Source of the DNA: Mercurialis annua
Lineage: Eukaryota > Streptophyta > Magnoliopsida > Malpighiales > Euphorbiaceae
Direction of reading: 5' to 3'
Assembly: GCF_937616625.2 (NCBI RefSeq)
Contig: NC_065571.1
Coordinates: forward strand, 47,105,651-47,169,650
Length of the DNA stretch: 64,000 bases
Position numbers and translations under genes: made by a program. Positions within the stretch are counted from its first letter, which is position 1; every line of letters starts with the position of its first letter. The notes under the pieces are model-generated. The model saw nothing but the letters and a program-made list of their open reading frames with translations, searched no databases and was not told where the DNA came from. Shown piece after piece: positions 1 through 11,752 of this stretch.

Positions 1-568
1 AAATACCAAAATGATGATGAGTTCACTTTCTTTTGCCACTTCTAGATTCTATGACAATTAATATTTTCATGTTTGTAGCAATGTTCTAAAAATTGAATAG
101 GTGGTCGAACGGTTAAAGCCTCCGATTTTCGGTTTAACTACGGATCAAGTAAAATTATGTACAAGTGGTTTAATTTTTAGTTTAACTGGTTTAGCTATCG
201 GTTCAATTTAGTTCAATCAATCTAACCAGTTGGACTGGATAGCTGTCTGGTTTTTAATTAGTTCAACAGACCGACCAGATTTAATCACTCATTAGTAGTC
301 ATATCATTTATTATTCATTATTAAGGTGACAAAGCCACGTCTCAGGAACATGCATCCATATCGCTAATACAGCAGACAATATTGCAAATCCAGTTATAAA
401 CTCAGTATAAAGCTTAATTATAATTTCAAAAGGTACAGTCACCAAAATGAGATACAAATTGACAATGTATACCAAAATGATACATTTGACAAAGTTTAGT
501 GACGAAATGAGCCTAAAATTCCCTAAATTTGCATATGCTACTACCACCCACCCATATATAATGTGTAT
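1..568. other. Non-coding AT-rich flank
   Basis: I see no gene here. The stretch at about 90-290 is rich in words such as GGTTTAA and AACCAG and looks like decayed transposon sequence, but no clean termini can be defined. The short open frames are not supported by any recognisable protein. Confidence 0.5.
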
Positions 569-841
569 CAGGGTTGTGGGAAAACCCGACCAAAACTGAA
601 AAATCGAATTAAATCGAGCTGATAAATTTGATTTGGTTTGATTTAAAATGATAATTAAAATTTAAATGTTTGATTCAGTTTAGTTTTGACTTTAAAAAAA
701 GTGTTATATTTTAAAGTAAACTAAATCGGACCAACCTATTCAATTCGGTTTAGTTTGAAAAAATGAGTTCGGTTCAATTTTTTTAAAAAAAGTAAAATTT
801 TGGTTCAGTTTGATTCGGTTGGAACACAATGCACACCCCTA
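569..841. repeat. Possible hAT-type miniature element upstream of serpin 1
   Basis: The left end reads CAGGGTTGTG and the right end, reverse-complemented, TAGGGGTGTG. These are short imperfect terminal inverted repeats of the kind seen in plant hAT-like miniature elements. The interior is AT-rich with many GGTTTGATT-like words. I could not find an 8-bp target duplication, so the limits are provisional. It ends about 90 bp before the serpin start codon and so lies in its promoter region. Confidence 0.3.
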
Positions 842-868
842 GTCAAAGCATATATGCATCTCATTCTA

Positions 869-877
869 TTATATATT
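869..877 (+). promoter_or_regulatory. Probable TATA box of serpin 1
   Basis: TTATATATT lies about 55 bp upstream of the serpin start codon, leaving room for a short leader of about 25-30 nt containing CAAAACAAAAC repeats. Inferred from position and composition only. Confidence 0.35.
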
Positions 878-930
878 GACTCAAGAGATAAAACAAAACA
901 AAACAAAGTATTTTGCTTCTGTTTTTTGCT

Positions 931-2323
931 ATGGATTCTGATCCAAGTCCTATGGAGATCGACACAGTTTATAGAGATAATAACAACAATTTAGAATTCG
1001 GTATGCGCATGGCAAGGCATATAATTCTCAAAGAAATCCATACTGGCCGCCAAGAAAATATAGTTTTATCTCCAATGTCACTGCATGCTATGCTGAACAT
1101 GGTTGCTTCCGGCGCTAAGGGACGAACATTGAAGCAGCTGCTTAGCTTTCTTGAATCTGAAAACATAACTCGGCTCAATGCTCAATCTTCTCGAATTATG
1201 GATCTGGAAGCTACTAGTCCAGATTTTCTTGACTCTGAAAAAACACTTGCAGAACCTAACCGGGGAGACGATAAGAGAAATGAAGGACCGATCGTTTGTT
1301 TTGTGAATGGGATTTGGGTGGATCGGGTGTTCACCATTAAGCCTTCTTTCAAAAGTTTAGCTCAAGATGTTTACAAGGCCAAAGCCGAATCCGTTGACTT
1401 TGTGAACCAGGTACACGCATCCATATATTTTACTTTCAGAAATTAATTATTTGAATATATTTGTGAAGACTTGCAAAATTAACATAACAGATTGTTAGTA
1501 ATTAAATGGATAGATTGATGATAAGACCGCATATAATAACTCTTTGCAGGCTGAGCAAGTAAGAGAAGAAGTGAATTTGTGGGCCAAAAAAGCTACCAAA
1601 GGGCTAATTGTTGATCTTCTTCCGCATGGATTCTTTAATAGTAATACAATACTTGCACTTGCAAATGCATTATATTTCAAAGGAACTTGGGTGCATCCAT
1701 TTGATACCTCAAGAACTCGAAATGAAGATTTTCATCTCCTCGACGGAAAAACAATTAAAGTTCCATTCATGAGGATGAATTATTTCAACATTCTTCATTT
1801 TTACGGATCATTTGACGGATTCAAGCTTCTCAAACTGCACTACAATAAAGGCAAAGATAACAATAAGCAATACTCAATGTTTATCTTTCTTCCTGATGAA
1901 AAAGTTGGACTCCAAGAATTAATGCAAAAATTCAATTCTGATCCGAGTTTTCTACGTGAAAATTGGGATCTTCAACAAGTGGAACTTTCTGACATGAGGA
2001 TTCCAAAGTTTAAAATTTCATATGATTTTGATGTTGTAGAAATCATGAAAAAACTAGGACTTGATTTGATATTTGTGGACACCGGAGACCTGTCGGAAAT
2101 AGTTGATTCTTCAGGTTATATATCTGATGCAATTCACAAAGCTTATATTGAAGTTGACGAAGAAGGCACAGTTGCAGCTGCTGTTACTGTCATGGCTATG
2201 GCTCAACAAGCTCGATATCCTCCTCCGCCGAGTTTTGTTGCAGATCATCCTTTCATGTTCGTCATTAGAGAAGAGATGTCGAGAATTGTTCTTTTCACCG
2301 GAGCTGTTCTCAATCCTCTTTAG
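931..2323 (+). CDS. Plant serpin (serpin 1), two exons
   Basis: Serine-protease-inhibitor fold protein of 417 residues, a normal plant serpin length. Exons are 931-1410 and 1550-2323; the phase-0 intron of 139 bp starts GTACAC and ends TTTGCAG. The ATG at 931 is chosen because it begins [11 protein letters not shown], matching the second serpin in the window; the frame runs further upstream only through a TTG. Serpin landmarks seen: NALYFKGTW in the core, the hinge [10 protein letters not shown], and the C-terminal signature [13 protein letters not shown] followed by [10 protein letters not shown]. Counting as in Arabidopsis serpin 1 (P15 Gly of the hinge), P1 would be Gln in [13 protein letters not shown]. 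No signal peptide is visible, as usual for nucleocytosolic plant serpins. The small, hydrophobic hinge is compatible with an inhibitory serpin. Known family role: irreversible trapping of serine or papain-like cysteine proteases. The target here is unknown. Confidence 0.93.
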
Positions 2324-2784
2324 CAACGTTTAATGATCTCTTGTTGTCTCGTATTTTTTTCCGTTGGATTTTGTTCATCAAAATTGTGACTTATAAAATT
2401 CAATCGTTTCACATGAATATGTTGCACGAAAACACAATATATTTATAAAATTCAATTCTTTCACATGAATATGTAGCATGAAAACACAAAATATAGAAAA
2501 CGGTAAAATGTTTTTTTTTACGAGTAGCTAGCGGCTGATCCAAAAATTTATCTCGGTCCGGGCTTAATTTTTAGTCTATCTCTGCTTTCTCGACAGCACT
2601 GGCTGACCTTCTAACTCTGAAACCATTACAATCCTGCCTATTTTGTTTAAAATAAAAAAAGTTTCCGCTGTGTTCCGCTGCTAGATATAGCATACTTTAA
2701 TACAAGATTTGATAGAACAAAACAACATAATACACAACAAAATGAGTCTTTCCAGTTATACATTTTACCCTCTTTGCTGCTACT

Positions 2785-2965
2785 TTATTTTGTTGGATTA
2801 AAGGGTTCGATAGCGATTCCGCAAAGTCCGTCCTTAGCATCAATCTTTCTTATGCATCCATGGTTACCCCCAAGAAGTCCACAAAAGTTCAGCTCTAACA
2901 CCATGATCTAGTTCAGTTCGCCCTGTAGCCTACAGCAGTAAGACCATGATTTAGTTTCCACTGCC
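2785..2965 (-). pseudogene. Relic of a SAG12-type cysteine protease C-terminus
   Basis: Read on the minus strand, scattered frames give LNHGLTAVGY, then LDHGV, TSWG and IDAKDGLCGIAIEP, all landmarks of the C-terminal end of papain-like proteases of the SAG12 type (the first contains the catalytic His). The His segment occurs twice, so a small internal duplication has occurred, and the pieces lie in different frames with stops. The sequence on its low-coordinate side (about 2695-2780) resembles that beside the larger protease pseudogene near 11.7 kb, showing that both came from one ancestral segment. The rest of 2324-3207 is serpin 3' flank and shows no other gene. Confidence 0.7.
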
Positions 2966-3207
2966 ATGTCCACTGCAAAAGCGGCCATTTCTGGAGGAAC
3001 TTCAGATTGTGCTCTCCTCGACAGCACCAAAGAGTGTTTACGGGATCACATTTTAAGAACCTGCATTTATTTTAAAAGAAACAGACAGCTATTTGTTCCG
3101 ACTTACTTTTAAGACATGAATTTGAATCCCGGGTATTTTTAATCCGAAGCATGGATCAAGTGACAAGTTGAAACTACTGATGTTATCATCGCTAAATAAA
3201 AGGCAGA

Positions 3208-6200
3208 TCAAGCGAGTGATGACGTTATGCGTGTCCCACACTTCTTTACTTTCAATTTTCCTGAAATTGAAGAAAAAATGGCACTAAACTCGAACGACAG
3301 TTCGTCAGCATCCCAAAAATACTTATCAGCGCTGTACCAAATGAACACATGATCAGATTGGAGATTACATTTGACATCCCCAACTTCAAGATGGCCAGCT
3401 ATTCTGTCATCAAATACATCCACACCCCGTCTCTTTCCGTAGACATGACACTCGAGAATTAAAAAAGAGAGGCTCTCCACTACAAGAAGATCCTCAAATT
3501 CTACAACTGCACAAAAAGCAAAGTCCACCCCCTTATCATGGTAATATGGCGGCATGTCAGCAGATACTGAAGATCCCGACTTTCGACATTCGAATTCCCG
3601 TGGGATCTCACTTCCAGGAAAACAAACAATGTAATCAAAGTACTCGCTGGCTGTGGCTATACTGTTAATTCTCAACATCGCATCTGCTACGATGTCGTTG
3701 CACACCAAATTTACGCAATTACAGTAATTGAATTTAAATGCAGTATCCTCAAACCAGTCAGCATAATTGAGTTCGAATGAGGATTTTTCAGGAGCCTGTA
3801 TAGATGGTGATTTTGCAAACCCGAGAGACTGACAATTTACTGCTTGGAGTTGTCTTAATTGCTCTGGAAGCTCAGGCAAAGCTTGGAGCCTCATGCAGTT
3901 ATTAAGACTCAATTTTCTCAATGATGGTAAGGAGATAAAACAACTGGGTATTTCTACAAGTGCAGTCCCATCTAGATAGAGCTCTCTTAAAGAAAACAAA
4001 CCATATATTAATACAGGCAATTCCCCCAGTGTTGAGCATCCATTGAAAATTTGAATTTGACTGTCTGGAAAATCCGTCAGGTTTTCGCAACTACTCACAT
4101 AGAGATCTTCAAGATTGTGAGGCTCAACTAGAAGAGATGAACTCAATTCTTCCAACCCAGAATCATTGAGATGTAAGAATTCAATGCCTTGAGGAATTTC
4201 TGGAAGCGTCTTTAAGTTTGAGCATCTGGACAGATCAAGAAATTTAAGGGACTTCAAATGCGCAAGGCTTGGAAGGGTTACCAGGTTTTTGCAGTTACTC
4301 ATAGATAAGAGACGAAGATTAGGGAGCGATTTAAGAGATGCAAACCACTCTTTCATTTCCTCAAAGTCTTCCAATCCACACTCATCTATCTTTAACACTT
4401 CTATTCCTCTTGGAATCAATGGAAGAATCTTCAAACAATAACAGCCACAGAGATCTAGATATTTCAGAGATTTTAACCCAACTAGACTCGGTATACTCCT
4501 TAGCTCATTGCATTGGGATAGATCAAGACTATTGAGGTTGACATAGTACTGAATGTACGAGGGAATCTCGAGCAAACTCTTACAGACTCTAAGATCTATC
4601 ATTTCCATATCCAAAGCTGAAGATAGATTTGGAAGATTTTTCAGGTTAACGCAGTTTGTAAGACATAGACGCCTTAACTTTCGAGGACACTGCATTTTGA
4701 ATGCGCATGCATCACAACAAAGTACAAAGTATCAAAATCAATCCCATGCAGATACTATAATTCCTTTATGTATATATACTATTGTCGAAAAGGGAAACAG
4801 GGTTATTAACCGCCCGTATGTTATCAAACTTTTGCTCATGGCATCAGTTTGATATCAAAACTTTAATTCCTATGAAAATGATGCACAAACTAATTTACAT
4901 TTCTGGTGATGATAGTTGGATAAATTCATATAAACCTACGATGACGTGTCATTCAGATGAGATATAGATATATGTCCGATTACCATATATCATGTCAGAA
5001 TGCATCAGCTAGAATTTATTCAACGACCATCAAATGTAAAGTAAATATATGGTATCACATTGATACAAATTGAATTTTTAGTACCATACGGGCTAATAAC
5101 CCGCAAAATAGAAAAGAGAACAAACATACCTTATCTCCATCCCAAAGTTGTTCCAATTGACTTTTGGAAAGATCAAGTTCCACAAGGTTTTCAACTCCAA
5201 AATTATACGGCAAAGCACTGCAAGGGTATTTTTCCCAATGGAGTAAACTCAACTTGTTGGGAAGACAGTGAAAACTATTTCTATTTTTTGATAGGAAATG
5301 CTGAAAATAATTAGACCAAGAAAGCTCTAGAAAGATGCCTGCATCTTCGGTTTTAAGGTTACCAGAAGAAGACATAAAAAATTTGAGTATTCTGAGGTTA
5401 TCCATCCCTGAGAAGGCATCAGCTTTCAAATAGACTTTGCTTCCAACTTCATGCATATTTAAGAACATACCTTCAATTGTCTCCTTTCCCTGAAAATTCA
5501 TAAAATATAACGATTAATGAAATTTTTTCATAAGAAACAATAGATAAACTCTTTAATTGTGAAAATTTCTTCAAGAATTCAAAGTGACTCATCCATCTAG
5601 GTTCGTGCAGTCAGTAGTTAGGTGGGTCAATAAGTCGTCCGAGTTAGATTTTGAGCATTAATTAGTATGACTGCTACTAGACATTTATTAGACATTTGAT
5701 ACAAACTGAACCAACAAAACCAGACAAAAAAAAAAAGCAAACCAAACTAAACTGAAAAAAAAGAAAATCGACCAGTTAGGTTATATATGAAATATATAAA
5801 AAAAATTGTAAAATCTATTCGATTCGATTTTGAAAATAAATCAAAATTTCAGTTTGGTTCGACTTGAACCAAAGCACACTCCAAGCAAGAAATTTGAGTC
5901 AAATTCAAATTCAAATTTAGATGCATCAAAAATAAAGAATTTCTCACTGTATTAGCAGCCAATAATCTGCAAGTGTCTTTGGTTTTCCACAATCTAATGT
6001 GACTCTCCTCGGCAATTTCCCATCCCATTTCCTGTATCAAATCATGCATCTCTACTTGGTCATCCACAATAGATACAAGACACTTATCGACAAGACGAAT
6101 GATTCCCCATCTAGCATTATGATCGCTGCTACTCAAAATATTTTCTATCCGATTTTTTTTATATCCTTTGAAGAAACAAGCTATGTCTAAAAATATATCC

Positions 6201-7989
6201 TTCTGTCTCTTTTCTAGCTCATCATAACTTATTTTTAGGACTTTTTGGATATTCGAATCTGGTGTTTGCGTCAGTTTATCCAGTGATGCTTCCCATTCGT
6301 CCAGAGACCTTTTACGCAGATGGGAGCCTAAAACTTTTAAAGCTAATGGAACACCTTTGGCATAATTTACTGCTCTTTCTGACAGCTCCATATAATCTAA
6401 GAAAGGATGTTTTTGGTTGAAAGCATTCAAACTGAATAATTGAAGAGCATCATAGTAACACAATCCTTCAACCTTGTATATTTCATCAACTTTGCTATTG
6501 AGAACTTGATGATCCCTGCTTGTTATGATGATCCTACTTCCAGAAGCAAACCAATCACCATTACCCACTAGACAATCCAACTGGGTTACGTCATTGACAT
6601 CATCAAGAACAATCAGAACCTTCCTGTTTCGAAGCCTAAGCTTAATTGATTCAGGTAGCACATTATAACTTTCAATATGTACTGTTTCATTCTTCAAAAT
6701 TCTGGAAATGAGTTTTTCCAGTAAAGAGATAGGGCCGTGCCTGTCTAAATTTTCTCTAACATTGGCAAGAAAGCAGCAACCATCGAATTTACTATAACTG
6801 CGATGGTATAACACTTCAGCGCGAATTGATTTACCAATGCCCCCCATCCCCCAAATTCCTACAAACTGAACACCTTCTTTCCCATTGAATAATAGCGATT
6901 CAATTTCTTGAATGCTCGATTCAACTCCGACAAACCCGCTAGTCTCAACAGGGGACATCTGGTATAATTTATTCAAAATGTCTTTCACATCTTTCACAAC
7001 TACCTCAACTAACTTGGAATCAGGCCTGCCAATGGAATTTAGGTTTAATTAATCAAAACACACCAAATTAACCAAACAATTCAATCAGTTTGATTGTTAT
7101 TTTTTCAATATTCAGTTTAATTCAGTTGTCATTTCATTTTTCAGTTCAACTTAGTTTTCACAAAAGTGATTTTGAAGAAATTTCTAGATAGACTATGTTC
7201 ACCGCGTCCTCATTAGAAGAACCTACATTGTAACACATCATTATTATAAATTGTATAAGAGTTTTATCCTTATTTTGATTCAAAAAGAATCTAAACAATA
7301 ATAATCCCTATCAATGCTACTTAAAACAGGCCCAAATCTCCATTGGCGTATTAGAAATAAACTTTTAATTTTTTGTTTTTGACAATTTAAAAAAGATATA
7401 TAGAAAATAATCTTTAAGGACCATCATCCTTTTAGTCTCAAGAAAGATAAAATCATTTCTCTCATCTAATTTAGATCATGTATGCATATGTAGTTCTACA
7501 AAATATTAATTACCTGTGATGCGTTGAATCCCGTCCAGAAATACAGGCAGCCTCCTTCAAAGCATTTCTCCACGTATTCATACTCTTATTGTGAAGTTCT
7601 TTGAGCTTCCAAAACGCATCTCCAAACGAACCAGTCTGTTGTTCAATATCAGTTGGATCAACATGAAAGAAAACTGGTAAAATCATCCTCGGCATTGACT
7701 TCCTGCATTCAAGAATCTTCACTAATTCATCCAAACACCACGGGGAAGACGCGTATCCTGTCGAGAAAATAACCAGTGAGATTTCAGATTCTTCAATCAC
7801 TTTCATTAGGGAGGATTCTATGTCATGTGCTCTATCCAATTCATCGTCAATGAAAGTGGTAATTTTTTCTCGACACAAAGCAGCGTAAAGATGGCTGATA
7901 AAATTATCGCGGGTGTCTTTGCCTCTGAAACTAAGAAAAACATCATAGGTTGTTTTGATGGGAATGGAAGAAGATGAGCTCGAAGCCAT
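3208..7989 (-). CDS. TIR-NBS-LRR immune receptor (TNL1), four exons, complete
   Basis: Intracellular immune receptor of 1131 residues. Exons in gene order: 7514-7989, 5948-7025, 5130-5489, 3208-4689, with introns of 488, 458 and 440 bp; phases match the paralogues at 52-64 kb. The ATG at 7989 begins MASSSSSSIPIK just before YDVFLSFRG. The TIR domain (about 12-165) has the SH of its AE interface (FISHLYAAL) and WCLDEL with the Glu expected for NADase activity. The NB-ARC (about 180-500) shows GMGGIGKS, VLIVLDDV, GSRIIITSRD, GVPLAL and MHDLIQEMG. Its P-loop reads GKSIRAE where the paralogues read GKTTLAE or GKTAVAE, which keeps the Lys and a hydroxyl residue but is unusual. LRRs (about 640-900) are followed by a C-terminal jelly-roll (C-JID) part with FPGSEIPREF. 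LRR and C-JID are on one exon here but on two in TNL2. No disabling mutation seen. Confidence 0.9.
5695..5882. repeat. Possible hAT-like miniature element in TNL1 intron 2
   Basis: The right end, reverse-complemented, reads GGAGTGTGCTTTGGTTC, resembling the end of the element at 569-841 (GGGGTGTGCATTG). The interior alternates AACCAAACTAAAC and GTTTGGTTCG words in inverted orientation. The left end is vague. It lies wholly inside the intron and leaves the exons intact. Confidence 0.25.
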
Positions 7990-9739
7990 TTTAACAAATA
8001 TATTGTTGCTCTGTATGTCAACTGAAGGAACTTCGATTAACCAGGAAATCTTCCCTATATAAGAACTTAAAATGAAAGGAAGACTAAAATATATAATTAA
8101 GGAAGGTGGGTGGAATGTAGACAACAGAATTGGCTAGTTGATTTATTTTAATAAAGATGACTTTTATTAAAAGAAGGCTTAACTCATATAGAGGCCATGT
8201 ACTATTTGATTTTTGTTTATCTGGTCCTTCGTCGAAATTTGTTGTTGCGATAGTCACTGTACAAATGATTATCTAATTAATTAGTCTTTTTATGGGCGGA
8301 AATTGTGGGCGTGTATTCACCGCGTCATATTCTATGCAACTACACAAATTGAATAAAATTTGCCCAGTCAACTAGGCAAGCATTTCTAGAATTAAAGAAA
8401 AATACTCAATTGGAATTGCCTTTTCATAGCAAATGTAAGAAAAACGAGATTCAAATTGCAACAAATAATTACAAAATTCAAGTTCATTCTGGATTGATTA
8501 GCTGGTAAATAAATGCAATTAAGATCCAGAATTCTGTTAGTCCTGCATTTGAGTGCTAAACAATAGTTGGTGGGAATTAAATAGTACATAAATAATTAAA
8601 AAACCAGTCCTCATAAGAAATTTATGGAAGTTATAGAACTAAACTTCACTTAGTACTATGTTTATAAAAACCAGATAAATGGATGAACTTACAACTTATT
8701 ACAAGTCAGCCTTGACCCGGGCTCTCCGTCATCGTCAATGTACCGTTTGGACCGGATTCTGTGTGTCAAATTCTTATCTCATTTTTAGTCTGATCATCTC
8801 CCTTTCAAGTTCACTCATCTAAGCAAGCTACCTCCGGCCGATTCCACGCATGCCGGCCTGCGCCGCACGTCCCTCCCATGCCGGCGCCGCCCATCCTCCC
8901 GTATTTGAAACTGCGACTCAAATAAATCTGGTTGCTAAAATCCTGATTAACCAAACCATGAGAAGAGAAAATCAATAGGACTCTGGCCGAGCTATTAAAA
9001 CCTTGGAACATTCTCAGATCTTTCATTTCCAATGTACGTTTGTTTCTTCGTTTCAATTCAAAATAATTTCTTCTAAATTGTCTACTTCTAGTTAAGGAAC
9101 CGGTTGAACCAATGAACTTCCGGTCCGGTTTCAAAAACAGGTTTATGGTGTAGCCAATTAAAAAAAAGTAGGAGAGACTCGATGAGTCGGTTTATCGTAA
9201 TCAATGAAATGAATCACATTTCCGTTAAAAAAACAATTAAAAAAAAGGACATTATACAATTTGTAAGCTGGGTTCCCAAAAGAAATTTTTTTGTAGAGCG
9301 AGTCTATCACATTATTCGTATGCTAATCAATAATATTATGATATTTCGTTAAATCTGTAGACCTAAAAACAAAAAAACAATTAAATGGTAAAGAGTGTTG
9401 TTGATAAACAAAAAAAATTATTTAAATTGAACTATGAATTATTGGGTTCCACTTAATCTGTCTAACCTAAGAAGTTTTGATTATGTTAGGAGGAAAACAC
9501 ACATGAAAATTGAGAAGAGGCAATTGATTTAGTCATAAATTGGGAAATTAAGAAATGGAGTCTGTTAATATATGTAAAGTTTATTACAAAAATATATATG
9601 TACAGGGTTTGCTGCTATGTTAATATACACGGTGTGCTACTTAATGTTTAAGCTGACTTGTAATAATTTCTTTCTTAGTTCATTTATTTATACACGGTTT
9701 TTAGCTTAGTTTTAAAGCTAAACTTGGTATACTACACCT
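7990..9739. other. Intergenic region between TNL1 and serpin 2
   Basis: This holds the 5' flank and probable leader of TNL1 on the minus strand, then about 1.5 kb with no recognisable gene. A GC-rich patch at about 8820-8905 (many CCGGC and GCCGCC words) stands out from the AT-rich surroundings. The minus-strand frame over it (8811-9134) resembles no family I know. A simple low-complexity interval follows to the serpin promoter. Confidence 0.5.
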
Positions 9740-9751
9740 ATATATATATAA
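9740..9751 (+). promoter_or_regulatory. Probable TATA region of serpin 2
   Basis: An ATATATATATA run lies about 100 bp upstream of the start codon. The leader in between has CAAAACAAACAC words like those upstream of serpin 1, consistent with a shared promoter origin. Confidence 0.35.
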
Positions 9752-9848
9752 CAGATGAATCAATTAGTATATTCATCTCATCTCTGCATCTTTGTATTTG
9801 CACAACAAAACAAACACACAAAAACAAGAAAACGAAAACGTAATTCTT

Positions 9849-11405
9849 ATGGAGACCGACCCGAGTCCTATGGAGATTGACACTGTTATGAACAACAATT
9901 TGGAATTCGGGATGCGCATGGCTAGGCATATTATTCTCAAAGAAATTACTAATGGCTGCAAAAATAACATAGTTGTGTCTCCGTTATCACTGCATGCTAT
10001 GTTGAATTTGGTTGCTTCCGGTACCAAGGGACGAACTCTAGAGCAGCTTCTGAGCTTTCTTGAGTCTGATAGCATTGAGCAACTCAATGCTCAATCTTCT
10101 CAGATTATGGAACTTACGACGACTAGTCAAGAGTCTCTTGAATCTGAAAATGTAGAACTCTCTTCGACCAGCAGCAATCAAGGACCGATCATTTCTTTCG
10201 TTGGTGGAATTTGGGTTTATCATGAATTAAGTATTAAGCCGTCTTTCAAACAGTTAGCTGAAGATGTTTATAAGGCCAAAGCCGAATCGGTTGACTTTGT
10301 AAACCAGGTTCTCTTCTATTCTGTCTGTTTATAATGCGAGTAAATAACCATCTGTCAATTAACTGTCTGAATTTTACTGATCTATTTAACTTTCCGACCA
10401 AGATTGTTGGTTCAAAATGATTGATCTAGTTAGATTTAATAGTTGAACTAGCTCTGATATCACCCGTAATAACCTGAATCTAACCGACTCGAATAATTTC
10501 AGTCGAAATCTAATAATATGATTTTAAATTTGTTTCTTTTTATAATCAAATTTTATTTCTATGTATGCATAATTCTTTTCCAATTGTTTTTGATAAACTT
10601 CTGTGTTGTTATGCAGGCTGAGAAAGTGAGAGAAGAAGTGAATGAATGGGCAAGCAAAGCAACTAAAGGGCTGATTAAAGATCTTCTTCCCCATGGATTT
10701 TTTAGATCAGATACAATACTTGCACTTGCAAATGCTCTCTACTTCAAAGGAACTTGGCTTCATGAATTTGATACCTCAAGAACTCGAAATGAAGATTTTC
10801 ATCTCCTCGACGGAAAAACCGTTAAAGCTCCCTTCATGATGAGCTATTCTAGTACACCACAATTTTATGGATCATTTGATGGTTTCAAGCTTCTCAAGCT
10901 GCCATATAAAACGGGCCGTAAAGACGACAACATCAAGCAATACTCGATGTTCATCTTTCTTCCTGATAAGGAAGACGGGCTAAAAGATTTGATTCACAAG
11001 TTCAATTCTGATTCAAGTTTCTTACACAAGAACTGGGATCTTTGGCAAGTAGAACTTTCTAAGATGTGGATTCCAAAGTTTAAATTCTCATATAAATTAA
11101 ATGCTTTACCAATTATGAAAGAGTTGGGATTGAAGCTGCTGTTTGAGAGGCATTTAGAGGTGTCGGAGATAGTCGATTACGACGATGTTGTTGTGACGCA
11201 GGCGATTCACAAGGCTTTTATTGATGTAAACGAAGAAGGAACATCGGCTGCTGCTGTAACTCTCGTGTCTGGTGTTTTTGGATTTTCTGGACCAAAACTC
11301 CCTCCGCCGCCAAGTTTTGTTGCAGACCATCCTTTCATGTTCATGATTAAAGAAGAGACATCTGGGATTGTTCTTTTTGCTGGAGCTGTTCTTAATCCTC
11401 TTTAG
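9849..11405 (+). CDS. Plant serpin (serpin 2), two exons
   Basis: Paralogue of serpin 1 with 415 residues. Exons are 9849-10307 and 10617-11405; the 309-bp phase-0 intron sits at the identical position (after DFVNQ) but is more than twice as long. Start [11 protein letters not shown] parallels serpin 1. Landmarks: NALYFKGTW, hinge [10 protein letters not shown], and [13 protein letters not shown] near the C-terminus. The reactive-centre loop differs strongly: it reads [18 protein letters not shown] after the hinge, three residues longer than in serpin 1. By the usual count P1 would be Gly with Phe at P1', or a neighbouring residue if the loop is shifted. The Pro run before SFVADHP is shared by both copies. 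The conserved hinge predicts loop insertion and hence an inhibitor, but with a different specificity. Intact frame, no signal peptide seen. Confidence 0.93.
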
Positions 11406-11440
11406 GAATGTCTAGTGATCTCTTGTTTTATCAAGAAATT

Positions 11441-11545
11441 CTTAGGTAGACTCACTCAACGCGTCATTTGTGACTGAGCCAATTATTTTAAAACATATCA
11501 TTAAAATGATGACATTAATGTAATTTCGTTTGTGGATTCTTTTAC
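11441..11545. repeat. Half of a foldback element (same family as 58563-58757)
   Basis: The stretch starting TAGGTAGACTCACTCAACG resembles one arm of the inverted-repeat element at 58.6 kb: order of motifs GTAGACT, CCAAT, GATGACATTA, ATTTCGTTTG. Only one arm is evident. It sits just 3' of serpin 2. A similar scrap may lie near 7188-7260. Confidence 0.3.
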
Positions 11546-11752
11546 GCATTTAATGGTGTGGTTCAATTGAAAAAGAAAAAGAAATGTTGAAAACATACAT
11601 ATTCCTCTTTGGAAGGCAATAGATAATAGTAAATTAAAACCTTTGATAGATACAACAAACTTTAATACAAGATTTATAAAACAAACCAACATAATACACA
11701 AACATCATAAGTTTATTTCCAACTATACACTTTACACATCGTTACTGCGATT

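Noticed and set aside
913..930. Upstream extension of serpin 1 by six codons
   Set aside because: It would start at TTG; the ATG at 931 matches the start of serpin 2.
2103..2326. Overlapping ORFs on both strands in serpin 1 exon 2
   Set aside because: Alternative-frame shadows of the serpin C-terminus.
8811..9134. 107-codon minus-strand ORF
   Set aside because: No family resemblance. It is partly produced by the GC-rich patch, which lacks stops by composition.
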